Below, piece after piece: positions 17,615-25,738 of a stretch of 64,000 nt of DNA; the stretch's first letter is position 1, and each line of letters begins with the position of its first letter. Source of the stretch: Pseudarthrobacter sp. BIM B-2242. GTDB taxonomy: Bacteria > Actinomycetota > Actinomycetes > Actinomycetales > Micrococcaceae. The notes below the pieces were generated by a model. It was not told where the DNA came from. It saw only the letters and a list, made by a program, of their open reading frames with translations, and searched no databases. The stretch is from the NCBI RefSeq assembly GCF_014764445.1, contig NZ_CP061721.1, positions 2,232,001 through 2,296,000 on the forward strand, written 5' to 3'. A program made the position numbers and the translations under genes.

Positions 17615-19309
17615 GTGCGGCGCGACTGGATCAGCAGGGCGGTTCCTGGCGTTGGCGTGGCCCGCAGCTATAAGAAGGCCTGGCTGAAGCCTGATCTGGT
17701 GGCCGGGGCAGCCTTGAGCGCGGCCCTTGTGCCAGCCGGCATGGCCTACGCCGAGGCCAGCGGCCTTCCGGCGGTAAACGGGCTGTACGCCTCCGTGGTG
17801 CCGATGATCTTCTACGCGCTGTTCGGACCGTCACGGGTGGTCATAGTTGGGCCTGACTCATCGCTGGCACCCATGATCGCCGCCGCAATTCTTCCCTTGG
17901 CCGGACGTGACCCGGAGCAGGCCGTGCCCATGGCAGGAGTCCTCGCTATCCTGATCGGCGCTTTCCTGTTTGCCGGGCGTCTGTTCAATCTGGGATTCGT
18001 CACCGGCCTGCTCTCCAAACCGATCCGGGTCGGCTACCTGAACGGCATTGCGCTGGCCGTCACGGTCAGCCAGCTTCCGAGGCTGCTGGGCATCGACAGC
18101 TCCGGAGATTCCTTGGTGGACCGCCTCGGCTCCCTGGCCGGGGCCGTCCTCAGCGGCGGCATCAACCCCGTCGCATTGGCCGTCGGAGCAGGGAGCCTGG
18201 CCGTCATTGTGGCCGGACGATTCCTCCCATGGAAAGTACCGAGCGTGCTGATTGCCGTGGCAGGCTCCATCGCCGTGGTGGCAGCCATGGGACTGGCCGG
18301 ACAACTCCCCATAGTCGGCGCACTGCCGCAAGGACTTCCTAACCCTTCCCTGGGTGGCATTGGAATGGACGATGTCCTCTCGCTCCTGGGCCCGGCAGCG
18401 GGCATCGCCCTGATCGCCTTCGCGGACACCTCAACTCTGTCCAAGAGCCTCGCGGCGCGGCGCGGACTGAGAGTCAACGGCAACGAGGAAATGGGCGCAC
18501 TGGGGATCGCCAACATTGCCACCGGCCTGCTCAGTGGCTTCCCGGTCAGCGGAAGCTCATCGCGCACGCCCATTGTGCTCGATGCCGGCGGGAAGTCACC
18601 GCTCAGCGGAGTGGTAGCGGCTCTGTTGGTGGTGCTGTTCATGATCCTCATCCCGGGCATCACGGCTTTCCTGCCCACCGCGACGCTCGCTGCCGTGGTG
18701 ATCGTCGCCGCTGCGTCGCTCGTAGACGTCAAGACGCTCATCCGGCTGGTCAGGATGAGCCGGATGGAAACGCTCCTGCTGGTGGTCACCTTCCTGGGCG
18801 TCGCCTTTGTGGGGGTCCTGGAGGGAATCGTGGTGGCGATCGGGCTGTCCCTGGTGGCCTTCGTCCGGCGTGCCTGGGATCCGTACCGGACCGAACTCGC
18901 CAGCGTTGACGGCATCCCCGGCTTCCACGACCTCGACCGGCACCCTGAGGGGAAGCGGGTTGAGGGCCTGGTGATCGCACGCTTCGACGCCCCGTTGTTT
19001 TTTGCCAACGGCGAAGTGTTCGCGGACCACATCCGCAGCCTGGTGGACGGTGCCCCGTGGCCGGTGAAATGGGTGCTTGTGGCCGCCGAGCCCATCACCG
19101 GCCTGGACACAACTGCACTTGAGGAGGTGGTGCAACTGGACGATGAACTTGCCCGGGAAGGCATTAGCCTGGTCTTTGCCGAAATGAAGGGACCCATTAA
19201 GGACCGTCTGGTCCGCTTCGGCGCCAGTTCAAGGTTCAGCGCAGACCATTTCTATCCCACTGTCCACAACGCCGTCCGCGCTTACCGGGAAGCGACAGGA
19301 ATGGATTAG
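17615..19309 (+). CDS. SulP family anion transporter with STAS domain
   Basis: A 564-residue SLC26/SulP transporter. Many membrane helices span roughly 25-410, including the SulP hallmark near the N-terminus (LVPAGMAYAEASGLPAVNGLY; pattern begins at GMAYA). A C-terminal STAS domain (about 430-560) contains FANGEVFADHIR and GLDTTALEEV. Transported ions could be sulfate, bicarbonate or another anion; motifs do not decide. The GTG at 17615 has GGAGG 6 nt upstream. The last 74 nt overlap the tail of the S26 peptidase gene on the other strand. Confidence 0.93.
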   Translation: MRRDWISRAVPGVGVARSYKKAWLKPDLVAGAALSAALVPAGMAYAEASGLPAVNGLYASVVPMIFYALFGPSRVVIVGPDSSLAPMIAAAILPLAGRDPEQAVPMAGVLAILIGAFLFAGRLFNLGFVTGLLSKPIRVGYLNGIALAVTVSQLPRLLGIDSSGDSLVDRLGSLAGAVLSGGINPVALAVGAGSLAVIVAGRFLPWKVPSVLIAVAGSIAVVAAMGLAGQLPIVGALPQGLPNPSLGGIGMDDVLSLLGPAAGIALIAFADTSTLSKSLAARRGLRVNGNEEMGALGIANIATGLLSGFPVSGSSSRTPIVLDAGGKSPLSGVVAALLVVLFMILIPGITAFLPTATLAAVVIVAAASLVDVKTLIRLVRMSRMETLLLVVTFLGVAFVGVLEGIVVAIGLSLVAFVRRAWDPYRTELASVDGIPGFHDLDRHPEGKRVEGLVIARFDAPLFFANGEVFADHIRSLVDGAPWPVKWVLVAAEPITGLDTTALEEVVQLDDELAREGISLVFAEMKGPIKDRLVRFGASSRFSADHFYPTVHNAVRAYREATGMD

Positions 19310-19796
19310 ATCCACCCATAATAACTGTCCCTTGGACGGCATCCAGGGGCAGATAGGGAGCCTGCCAATGCCGGCCGTCGCTGGAGCAGGCGCGGTTGTC
19401 GCCAAGCAGCAGCAGGTGCCCGGGCGGGATCCGGAAAGTGCCGCACGGGCCTCCGGTGTGCATAACATAGGGCTCGGGGAAGAGTCGTCCATTGACCCGG
19501 ATGCCGCCGGCGGCCTCGATCACCACCTGCTCCCCGGGCAGTCCCAGGACCCGCTTAACGACGGTTCGGCCCAGCTCCTGGGAACTGACCACAAGGACAT
19601 CTCCGCGCCGGATCAGCCCCGGATGCGTCAGACGCCGGGTCAGCACGTAACGTCCCGGTGCCAGGGCGGGGACCATTGACACCGACTCTATTTTCGTCAG
19701 AAACACCAGCCACCGGCGAACCGCCAGTCCGGCCAGGACGGCGGCCAGCAAGGCGGCCAGCACGACGGCTGAAGCAATGGCCGGCTCAACAACCAC
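19236..19796 (-). CDS. S26 signal-peptidase-family protein paired with DUF6448 gene
   Basis: A 186-residue single-pass type I signal peptidase relative. One N-terminal membrane helix (about 7-32) is followed by the nucleophile in SVSM (Ser40), the general-base lysine in VVKRVLGLPGE (Lys81) and the box LGDNRACSSDGRHW. It is shorter than a housekeeping LepB. It begins 14 nt after the DUF6448 stop, so it is probably co-transcribed and dedicated to that exported protein, much as SodX-type peptidases accompany nickel superoxide dismutase. GTG 19796 is the only start consistent with the helix. Its 3' end overlaps the SulP gene by 74 nt on the other strand. Confidence 0.85.
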   Translation of the reverse strand: MVVEPAIASAVVLAALLAAVLAGLAVRRWLVFLTKIESVSMVPALAPGRYVLTRRLTHPGLIRRGDVLVVSSQELGRTVVKRVLGLPGEQVVIEAAGGIRVNGRLFPEPYVMHTGGPCGTFRIPPGHLLLLGDNRACSSDGRHWQAPYLPLDAVQGTVIMGGSNPFLSLPGKRGRRCGQWDRNGLR

Positions 19797-19810
19797 GGGC
19801 CACCATCCCG

Positions 19811-20404
19811 TCAGTGCCCGTGTCCGGCGTGTACGTGGTGGCCGCCGGCTTCCTCGCCTTCAGCAAGCTTGACGAAGCTGACGTAGGCACCGACGTAGGC
19901 CCGGCCGGCGTCAAGATCGTCCACGTCGTAATTCCTGTGCGCCAGCACCGTCGCCAGGGGCGCCTCCAATTGCCGGAGTCGTTCAGCCGGCATCAGGCCG
20001 TCCAAGGCCCGCAGGGTTCCGGTTTCGACGCAGCGGTCCGCGGCAAGCACCTTTTCATCGATGGACCCGTCCGAAGGTTTCAGGCCCGTATAGGGTTCGC
20101 CTTCACCAGCACGGTGGATGCGCACAAGATTCTCCAGGAACCAGCGGTCGGCAACCTGTTGAGCTTCCTGACCGTGTGCCCGTGCCGCCTTCGCGAGAGT
20201 GAAAATCTCGAGCAGCTCGCCCTCATGGCCTGCGTCGATCCATTTCAGGGCGTGATTGGGATTGCCGGTCGCCAGCGCCCGCCTGCCGTCCTGGGCGGCG
20301 GGCCCGTCAAGGGTGTCGCAGTGCGCACTGGCCCGCACCGGGCTGAGGACCACCACCGCAATGATTACCACGGATGCAATAAGAACCAGGAACAGAGCCG
20401 TCAC
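19811..20404 (-). CDS. DUF6448 family exported protein with His-Cys-Asp mature N-terminus
   Basis: A 197-residue protein with a signal peptide (about 1-27) and a predicted cleavage site Ala-Ser-Ala before His28-Cys29-Asp30. The mature part is helical and has the DUF6448-like signatures HCDTLDGP, WFLENLVRIHRAGEGEPYTG and AYVGAYVSFVKL, ending in a His-rich tail (GGHHVHAGHGH). A free N-terminal His-Cys and a His tail suggest metal binding. The start is the GTG at 20404 with AGGAGA 6 nt upstream; a GTG at 20419 is upstream but overlaps that site. Function is not established; the neighbouring S26 peptidase may create the mature N-terminus. Confidence 0.82.
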   Translation of the reverse strand: MTALFLVLIASVVIIAVVVLSPVRASAHCDTLDGPAAQDGRRALATGNPNHALKWIDAGHEGELLEIFTLAKAARAHGQEAQQVADRWFLENLVRIHRAGEGEPYTGLKPSDGSIDEKVLAADRCVETGTLRALDGLMPAERLRQLEAPLATVLAHRNYDVDDLDAGRAYVGAYVSFVKLAEGEEAGGHHVHAGHGH

Positions 20405-20511
20405 GTGTCTTCTCCTCACCTGAGTGGGACCGGCAGGTGCTATCAGTGTGCATCGATCTCACCGCTTCGACCAGTCCCTGACCCTCGCCCAACAATCCAC
20501 GGGACCGGGCC

Positions 20512-21006
20512 TCAATCATGGGTTTCAGGTTTGGGCCGGTCACGGAGGTAGTTACGCAGCAGGGGCAATTCGATTCGCACATGGTCGTCCAGGTCCGCCG
20601 TGAATTCGGCTGTGAAGTACAGCCGCAGAAGCGGATCCAGCACCCGTCCGATCCCTGGCCAGCCGGCTGTCACGGTGTGCTGCACACACACGCCGTCCTG
20701 TGTCGGCGAGAACACCAGGGACAACCTCGCAGGAAGAGGCACGATCTTATGAAACCGCCACACTATCCGCCGTCCCGGCTCGAAGGCCTCCACAACTCCG
20801 CGCAGGCGCAACCGGCGCCGGCCGACGAATTCGTCCATCACCATGACATCCCCTTCGCCGCCCGTGGCGCCGTTGAGCACATGAAGCCGGAGGTGGGTGC
20901 CCGGCCACCATTGACGGTACTGCTCATCCGTGCAGGACATCATGAAGTCACTGACATCCTGGCCTGTCAGCCCTGGAACTTTAACTTTTGATGTGACGGC
21001 CAGCAT
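20512..21006 (-). CDS. SRPBCC (START-like) family protein
   Basis: A 164-residue protein with a Bet v1/START-like pattern: beta strands around LRLHVLNGATGGEGDVMVM, ending with a long amphipathic helix (TADLDDHVRIELPLLRNYL). No catalytic motif is visible; members bind hydrophobic ligands or act as cyclases and ATPase regulators. The ATG at 21006 has AGGGA about 6 nt upstream. It is followed after 107 nt by the DUF6448 gene on the same strand, without a clear terminator. Confidence 0.8.
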   Translation of the reverse strand: MLAVTSKVKVPGLTGQDVSDFMMSCTDEQYRQWWPGTHLRLHVLNGATGGEGDVMVMDEFVGRRRLRLRGVVEAFEPGRRIVWRFHKIVPLPARLSLVFSPTQDGVCVQHTVTAGWPGIGRVLDPLLRLYFTAEFTADLDDHVRIELPLLRNYLRDRPKPETHD

Positions 21007-21060
21007 CAGCGTCCCTGCGTGATGGAATGACGGGGTTCTTGTGGAGTTCGTTCAGTAAGG

Positions 21061-21863
21061 TCAGGTACGGCGGAGGGTCAGGATCTGTTCGGCACGGCCA
21101 AAGGGTCCCTGGAGGTCATGGAGGACAGTGGACGTGAGGCCGATACCGTCGGTGCCGAAGGAGACGGCATTGTCCAGCCCAAGCCACTGGCCGCCGGGCC
21201 TGCGGACATGTGGATCTGCAGGTCCAGGTTGGGGAAGGCATAGCTCCCCTCGCCCGGCATAACCCTGGCGGCGATCCCGTTGGCCGTGTCCACCAGGCCC
21301 ATCAGGCGGACAAAGTCGCTGCTGTCCGCCTTGTCCGTCAGCGGGTGCCCGGTCCTCAGCCACACTGTGCCGGCTCCGTGCCGGTGCCCCTCGGCCACGC
21401 GCATCTCCAATGACCGGATGTAGCCGCCGGGCCAGATGACGGCGCCGTCGAACGGCTTGCAGTCATCCGGCGCGGGGATAGTGATGTCCTCGACGGCGGC
21501 CACCGCCGACGTGTCACTGGTGATCATCCGCCATGCTGTCGCCCGGATGGCCACACGCCCGTTTGCCACGAGTTCTGCCTGCAGCAGCTCAATGGTCCGG
21601 CCGGGGCGGAGCGTGGTGGTTTCGATGTGGAAGGTGCCTCCGGGAATGAGGCCCAGGATCTCGTAGCTCAACCGGGCCATCCGCATGTCCGTGCGGGGCT
21701 CGTGCCGCTCCAGGCTGTCAGCCATCAGTCCTGCGGCCGGCGCCATGTGCTGTTCGTGCTCGTTCCATGCCCCCTGGGCGTGGATGGTGGAACGGAAGCG
21801 GCCGTCGCCCAGCGACTCGTAGTAGAAGTTTCCCTGGGCAAGCTCAGGCAGTTCCTTGGTCAA
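21061..21863 (-). pseudogene. Acyl-CoA thioesterase-like (hotdog) gene, frameshifted near the 3' end
   Basis: The reading frame from TTG 21863 (GGGG 7 nt upstream) encodes a double-hotdog thioesterase-like protein up to ...AFPNLDLQIHM at about 21207. The family continuation (arginine-rich, then GGQWLGLDNAVSFGTDGIG, TSTVLHD, GPFGRAEQIL) is present but in another frame, ending with the stop at 21061-21063. One base is missing around 21204-21206, where ATG-TC-CGC should carry one more nucleotide. Read in its own frame the protein instead continues as an unrelated tail to 21078. It is either a recent pseudogene or a sequencing error; without the shift it would be about 267 residues. Confidence 0.85.
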
Positions 21864-22037
21864 CGGTGACCCCTTCTGACGGTTGGGTGAATGAATATTA
21901 ACTCTAACCCGGTGCCAACGGAGCCGGGGTGACGAGGGAGGCAAAGACGACAAGAAACAGGCGGCCAGAGGAAAGCTCTGGCGCTAGACTCTGAAACTGG
22001 CCCTGTCCGCGACCCTCGAAGCGAGGTGCTCCCACCA

Positions 22038-22715
22038 ATGCGCGTCATCAGCTACAACCTTCGCAAGCACAAAGCGAGCGGCGAACTCCTCGCGCTTGCA
22101 CGGAATTTTGCCATCGACGCGCTGTGCCTCCAGGAAGTCGACTCGGCCGACCTGCCGGACACGCTGGGGCCGCTGCACCTGGCGGACACCACCAAGGGCA
22201 ACCGGCTGGGCCTGGCCATCTACTACCGCAGCAGCCGGTTCACGGCGCTTGACACGCAGTCATTCGCTCTGAAGAAATCCGTCCACGACAGGGTGCTTGC
22301 ACCAGCCCATGAACGCCTGATCGGCACGCGGGTAGTGGACAACGAGACCCGGCACGAGCTGGTGATCGGCTCGTTCCATGCGGCGCCGCTGACCGCGTCA
22401 AATTCGCTGCGCCGGAAACAGATCCACGCCGCCCATGCGGAGCTGCTCAGCATGGGCAGCGGCCTGATGACACTGATGGTTGGCGACTTCAACTACCCGT
22501 TCTTCACCAGGAACCTGCACGCGCACATGAAGAACTCCGGGTACGCGCTCTCGCTCAGCAACCGCCGGACCTACACCCGCTACAAGGTGTTCAAGGGGCA
22601 CTTCGACTTTGCCACGTCACTGGGACTGGACATCACAAGCGTTGAAACCCTTCCGCGGGGCAAGTCCGATCATTTGCCCATCCTGGTTAATGCTGAGTAC
22701 GGCGAAGACCACTGA
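22038..22715 (+). CDS. Endonuclease/exonuclease/phosphatase (EEP) fold protein, copy 2
   Basis: A 225-residue intracellular EEP-fold protein beginning MRVISYNLRKHKASGEL. It keeps the LQE, HELVIGSFHAAP, GDFNYPFF and SDHLPI motifs that supply metal-binding and catalytic Asn, Asp and His. It is nearly collinear with copy 1 (16885-17592), with only scattered substitutions, so it is a paralogue from a duplication. The ATG at 22038 corresponds to the missing start of copy 1; GAGG lies 11 nt upstream. The substrate is unknown; the small size suggests a minimal hydrolase domain without accessory modules. Confidence 0.87.
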   Translation: MRVISYNLRKHKASGELLALARNFAIDALCLQEVDSADLPDTLGPLHLADTTKGNRLGLAIYYRSSRFTALDTQSFALKKSVHDRVLAPAHERLIGTRVVDNETRHELVIGSFHAAPLTASNSLRRKQIHAAHAELLSMGSGLMTLMVGDFNYPFFTRNLHAHMKNSGYALSLSNRRTYTRYKVFKGHFDFATSLGLDITSVETLPRGKSDHLPILVNAEYGEDH

Positions 22716-22721
22716 CGCCGG

Positions 22722-23255
22722 CTACAGGCCACGCCCCGAATGATTCAGGAGGCCGGGCCGCAGATCCGGCCAGGCTTTGGCGAAACCGGGATGCAGTTCC
22801 TTGCCTTCCACGTCATCCAGCGGGACCCACTCCAGTTCGAGACTTTCCGGATCGCTGATCACGGGATCAAAGGGCTCAGTCACCAGGACCACAACGGTGG
22901 TGTAGCTCCAGTAGCCGAGGTCCAGCACCGAGGTCCAAAGCACGTCCACATTATCCGCCGGCACAGCAGCCTCCTCGTATGCTTCGCGGAGGGCGCCGAT
23001 CACGGCATCCTCACCCTGGTGCAGGGCACCGCCGGGCAGCCCCCAGGTTCCGCCGTTGTGGCTCCACAGGGCGCGGTGCTGGAGGAGGACCCCCTTGCGG
23101 GGATCGTAGGCCAGGACACCTGCCGCGCCGAACCTGCCCCAGAACCTGCCGCGGTCCCCCTCCACCCATGCATCACCGGGATTCCGCGGACCCTTGTGCG
23201 GCGGCGGAGACTGGCGGTTGGCGTCAGGGGTCGTGACAGTCAGGGAGTGATCCAT
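22722..23255 (-). CDS. Nudix hydrolase
   Basis: A 177-residue Nudix protein. The Nudix box reads GALHQGEDAVIGALREAYEEAAV: the catalytic Glu cluster REAYEE is intact, but the conserved Gly near the end is Ala. FWGRFGAAGVLAYDPRKGVLLQHR (split at GVLLQ) and GTWGLPGG flank it. The substrate is likely a nucleoside diphosphate derivative and is unspecified. The ATG is at 23255. It converges with EEP copy 2 with 6 nt between the stops. Confidence 0.9.
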   Translation of the reverse strand: MDHSLTVTTPDANRQSPPPHKGPRNPGDAWVEGDRGRFWGRFGAAGVLAYDPRKGVLLQHRALWSHNGGTWGLPGGALHQGEDAVIGALREAYEEAAVPADNVDVLWTSVLDLGYWSYTTVVVLVTEPFDPVISDPESLELEWVPLDDVEGKELHPGFAKAWPDLRPGLLNHSGRGL

Positions 23256-23308
23256 AGCTCCAGTCTGACAGGTGCCCGGCCGCTGTGCCGGGCACCTGTC
23301 ACACTGGC

Positions 23309-23509
23309 TCAGCCCGGCTGGCCTCCCTGAACGCGTTCGACGGCGAAATCACCGCCGGGGTACATTACAGTTTCGTGTCCGTCGTCGAAGCGGACGACGT
23401 ACGGCGGGTGTCCTTCCTGACCGCGAACTTCCACGATCACCCCGTGCCGGTCCGACGAGCCGACTGTCCGTCCGTGAACGATGATCCTGTCGCCCTGCGC
23501 TGCCTCCAT
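23309..23509 (-). CDS. DUF1918 small protein
   Basis: A 66-residue SH3-like barrel protein of the DUF1918 family: an opening Gly-Asp (QGDRIIVHG), then DRHGVIVEVRG and PYVVRFDDGHETVMYPGGD. This family is common and short in Actinobacteria and its function is unknown. The ATG at 23509 has GGAGG 8 nt upstream; GTG 23518 overlaps that site. Confidence 0.9.
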   Translation of the reverse strand: MEAAQGDRIIVHGRTVGSSDRHGVIVEVRGQEGHPPYVVRFDDGHETVMYPGGDFAVERVQGGQPG

Positions 23510-23581
23510 GGCAATCACCTCCAGCCCCAGAGTACGACGCCGCAGCGGGCAGTAACAGGGGCTGCGTGGCAGGATTCAGAT

Positions 23582-24088
23582 ATGCCGCTGCGCCTCCTCC
23601 TCGTCTCAGACACGCACGTCCCCAAGCGGGCCCGTGAACTGCCCGCCCAGGTGTGGGCCGCCGTCGACAGCGCTGATGTGGTGTTCCATGCCGGTGACTG
23701 GGTGAACACGGAATTGCTGGACGGGTTCGAACGGCGGAGCCGCCGCCTCGTGGCGGTCTACGGCAACAATGACGGCCAGGAACTCCGCCGGCGGCTTCCC
23801 GAAACAGTGAGCGTGGTGCTGGAAGGCGTGCGGTTCGCCATGGTGCATGAGACAGGCACGGCGAAGGGCAGGAACGAACGCGCGGAGGAACTCTTCCCGG
23901 ATTCGGATGTGCTGGTTTTCGGCCACAGCCACATCTCGTGGGACACAACGTCGCCGCGGGGACTGCGTCTGCTCAACCCCGGCTCCCCCACTGACCGCCG
24001 GAGGCAGCCTGTGTGCACGTACATGACTGCGCTGGTCGACGCAGGACGCCTGCGGCAGGTTCAACTGGTGGAAGTCCGGAAGGACTGA
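23582..24088 (+). CDS. YfcE-type metallophosphoesterase
   Basis: A 168-residue calcineurin-like phosphoesterase with the five family motifs in order: SDTH, HAGDW, GNND, MVHE and FGHSH. A dinuclear metal centre is therefore expected. Homologues hydrolyse phosphodiesters or phosphoproteins; the physiological substrate is unknown. The ATG at 23582 gives the standard N-terminus LRLLLVSDTH; the long frame upstream belongs to the strand opposite DUF1918 and is not coding. Confidence 0.92.
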   Translation: MPLRLLLVSDTHVPKRARELPAQVWAAVDSADVVFHAGDWVNTELLDGFERRSRRLVAVYGNNDGQELRRRLPETVSVVLEGVRFAMVHETGTAKGRNERAEELFPDSDVLVFGHSHISWDTTSPRGLRLLNPGSPTDRRRQPVCTYMTALVDAGRLRQVQLVEVRKD

Positions 24089-24134
24089 TCCGGCTTCGCA
24101 GCCCTGCGGAAAAGGGCTGACCTGAACGCGCGGG

Positions 24135-24575
24135 TCAGTCCCTGGCCGCGGCGAGCAGTTCGTCGGTGGCGGCATCAGGTTCGCCGTCAAAGAACCTCGC
24201 CAGGACCGTTTTGAAAACAGTCTCGCCGGGTGCCGCCCGCAGAAACAGCGTCATGGAGGAGTGCAGCTTCATGGCGTCAGTCCTGCCCAGGATGTCGACG
24301 GCGGAGCGCCCCGTGTGGGCGGCTATTGCCGTGCTGCACTCGAGCAGCCGCGGCCCCAGGACGTCATGCTCCAGGTACGCCTGTGCCTCGGCGAGGGAGG
24401 AGATGGCGTACTTCCGGGACGTGGGGCTGCTGCCGAGGCCTGCAACCTGCGGAAAGACGAACCACATCCAGTGGCCCCTCTTGTCGCCGAGTTGCAGCTC
24501 GGACAGTGCCTGTTGGTATGTTCCGCCGCTGTCTTGGGCCTCAACGAAGCGTTCCAGGTTGAAGGGGTGTTCCAT
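24135..24575 (-). CDS. DUF1810 family protein
   Basis: A 146-residue soluble helical protein with the DUF1810 hallmarks FNLERFVEAQ, KRGHWMWFVFPQ, SRKYAISSLAEAQAYL and DAMKLHSSMTLF. In other genomes the family occurs as a free-standing protein or next to NAD/ADP-ribose genes, and its biochemical role is not firmly known. The ATG at 24575 has AAGGAG 6 nt upstream. It follows the AlkD-like gene by 31 nt, so a leftward DksA-AlkD-DUF1810 operon is likely. Confidence 0.9.
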   Translation of the reverse strand: MEHPFNLERFVEAQDSGGTYQQALSELQLGDKRGHWMWFVFPQVAGLGSSPTSRKYAISSLAEAQAYLEHDVLGPRLLECSTAIAAHTGRSAVDILGRTDAMKLHSSMTLFLRAAPGETVFKTVLARFFDGEPDAATDELLAAARD

Positions 24576-24606
24576 GTGCGTCTCCTTGTCGTCGGCGTGC
24601 GTGGTC

Positions 24607-25149
24607 TCAGGCGGTGCGTGGCCGGGCAGTTCCAGCGGTGATCCCATCGATCAGGGCCGCCGCGTGGCGGACCCAGGGGTCAGGGTCATCGTGCCAGCGC
24701 GCCATCACCACGGCGGCCCGCTGGCGGTCGGCACCATCGAGCGCTGCAAGCAGGGGAATAACGACGTCGGCGGTCAGGGGGTTCACCAGCTCGGCAGTGT
24801 GTGCCGACCGGATAAAGCCCTCCAGCCGGGTCAGGTCGGAGTGGCGAAGCAGTGCCGCCCGTGACTGCAGCAGGACCACGGCGGCGAGCCGGCGCTCATA
24901 AACGGGCCGGCGGCCGGGACCCGGCTGTCCCCAGAGGCGCGATGCCAGCGCTGTCACGTCGTCGTGGCCTAGGCCTTTGAACTTCCTGCCGGCGTCCCGG
25001 ATGGTTCCCCGCACAGCCCCCACAGACGACCCGTAGGAACCCAGTGTGCCGCCCAGGCGGGATTCCACTTCCTCAGCCCGGTACCAGGCGCCCTCGTTCT
25101 GCAGGGTGGCGTCAATAAAACCTGCAGCGTCCTGGACTGTCTGGTTCAT
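24607..25149 (-). CDS. AlkD-like DNA alkylation repair family protein, short
   Basis: A 180-residue all-helical protein resembling HEAT-repeat DNA glycosylases of the AlkD family: YGSSVGAVRGTIRDAGR, then LASRLWGQP...ERRLAAVVLLQSRA. AlkD enzymes are usually about 230 residues, so this version lacks part of the C-terminal repeats, and the catalytic Asp cannot be placed with confidence. The ATG at 25149 overlaps the stop of the DksA-like gene (ATGA), indicating coupling. Confidence 0.65.
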   Translation of the reverse strand: MNQTVQDAAGFIDATLQNEGAWYRAEEVESRLGGTLGSYGSSVGAVRGTIRDAGRKFKGLGHDDVTALASRLWGQPGPGRRPVYERRLAAVVLLQSRAALLRHSDLTRLEGFIRSAHTAELVNPLTADVVIPLLAALDGADRQRAAVVMARWHDDPDPWVRHAAALIDGITAGTARPRTA

Positions 25150-25520
25150 GGGTGCCCGTGCCGGCCCCGGCGTCCGGCTGCGGCGTGGTCAATGCAGTAC
25201 GGCGTCCACGGGCGCGCCTCCAGGCGGCCTTCGGCGATCGGCCGGCCGCAGACGGCACACATCCCATAAGTGCCCTCGGAGATTCTCTGCAGCGCGGATT
25301 CAACCTCAGCCAGCCCGGCGCTGCTCTGATCCAGCAGTGCCGAGGCCTGGGACAGCTCAAAGGCTATGGTGGCACCCTCCGGATCATGTTCATCGTCAAC
25401 ATTGGAATCCTGGCGGGCGGCATTGGCCGACGAGATGTCCGCGCGGAGGGCCGGAAGCAGCGCCAGTTTCCTGCCGCGCTCTTCCTCCAGCAGGACCCGG
25501 AACCGTTCGAAGTCAGCCAT
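25146..25520 (-). CDS. DksA/TraR-type zinc-finger protein (CCCH variant)
   Basis: A 124-residue coiled-coil protein with a C-terminal zinc finger C-x2-C-x17-C-x2-H (CAVC...YCIDH). The helical N-terminal half and the EGTYGMCAVCGRPI core are typical of DksA/TraR and RbpA-like transcription accessory proteins. The last ligand is His instead of Cys. It probably binds RNA polymerase or another protein; the short actinobacterial members are not well characterised. It is first in a coupled unit with the AlkD-like gene. Confidence 0.85.
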   Translation of the reverse strand: MADFERFRVLLEEERGRKLALLPALRADISSANAARQDSNVDDEHDPEGATIAFELSQASALLDQSSAGLAEVESALQRISEGTYGMCAVCGRPIAEGRLEARPWTPYCIDHAAAGRRGRHGHP

Positions 25521-25738
25521 GGGAAAAGCCTAACGCGGCCCCGTCCGCCGTTCTCCCATCCTGTGCCGCAAACAATCGCGCGCCCGAGAAAGTGCCCGCG
25601 GAAGCGCCAGCGGAAATTGGGGATCGACAAGCGTCCCGCCACGGAGCATGCTGGCACTCGTAAGAGCCGCAGATACCGTCTGGCAGCCAGGGACAGGCGG
25701 CGGGCAAGCGCACCATCCCAGGAAAAGGCCGGCACACC

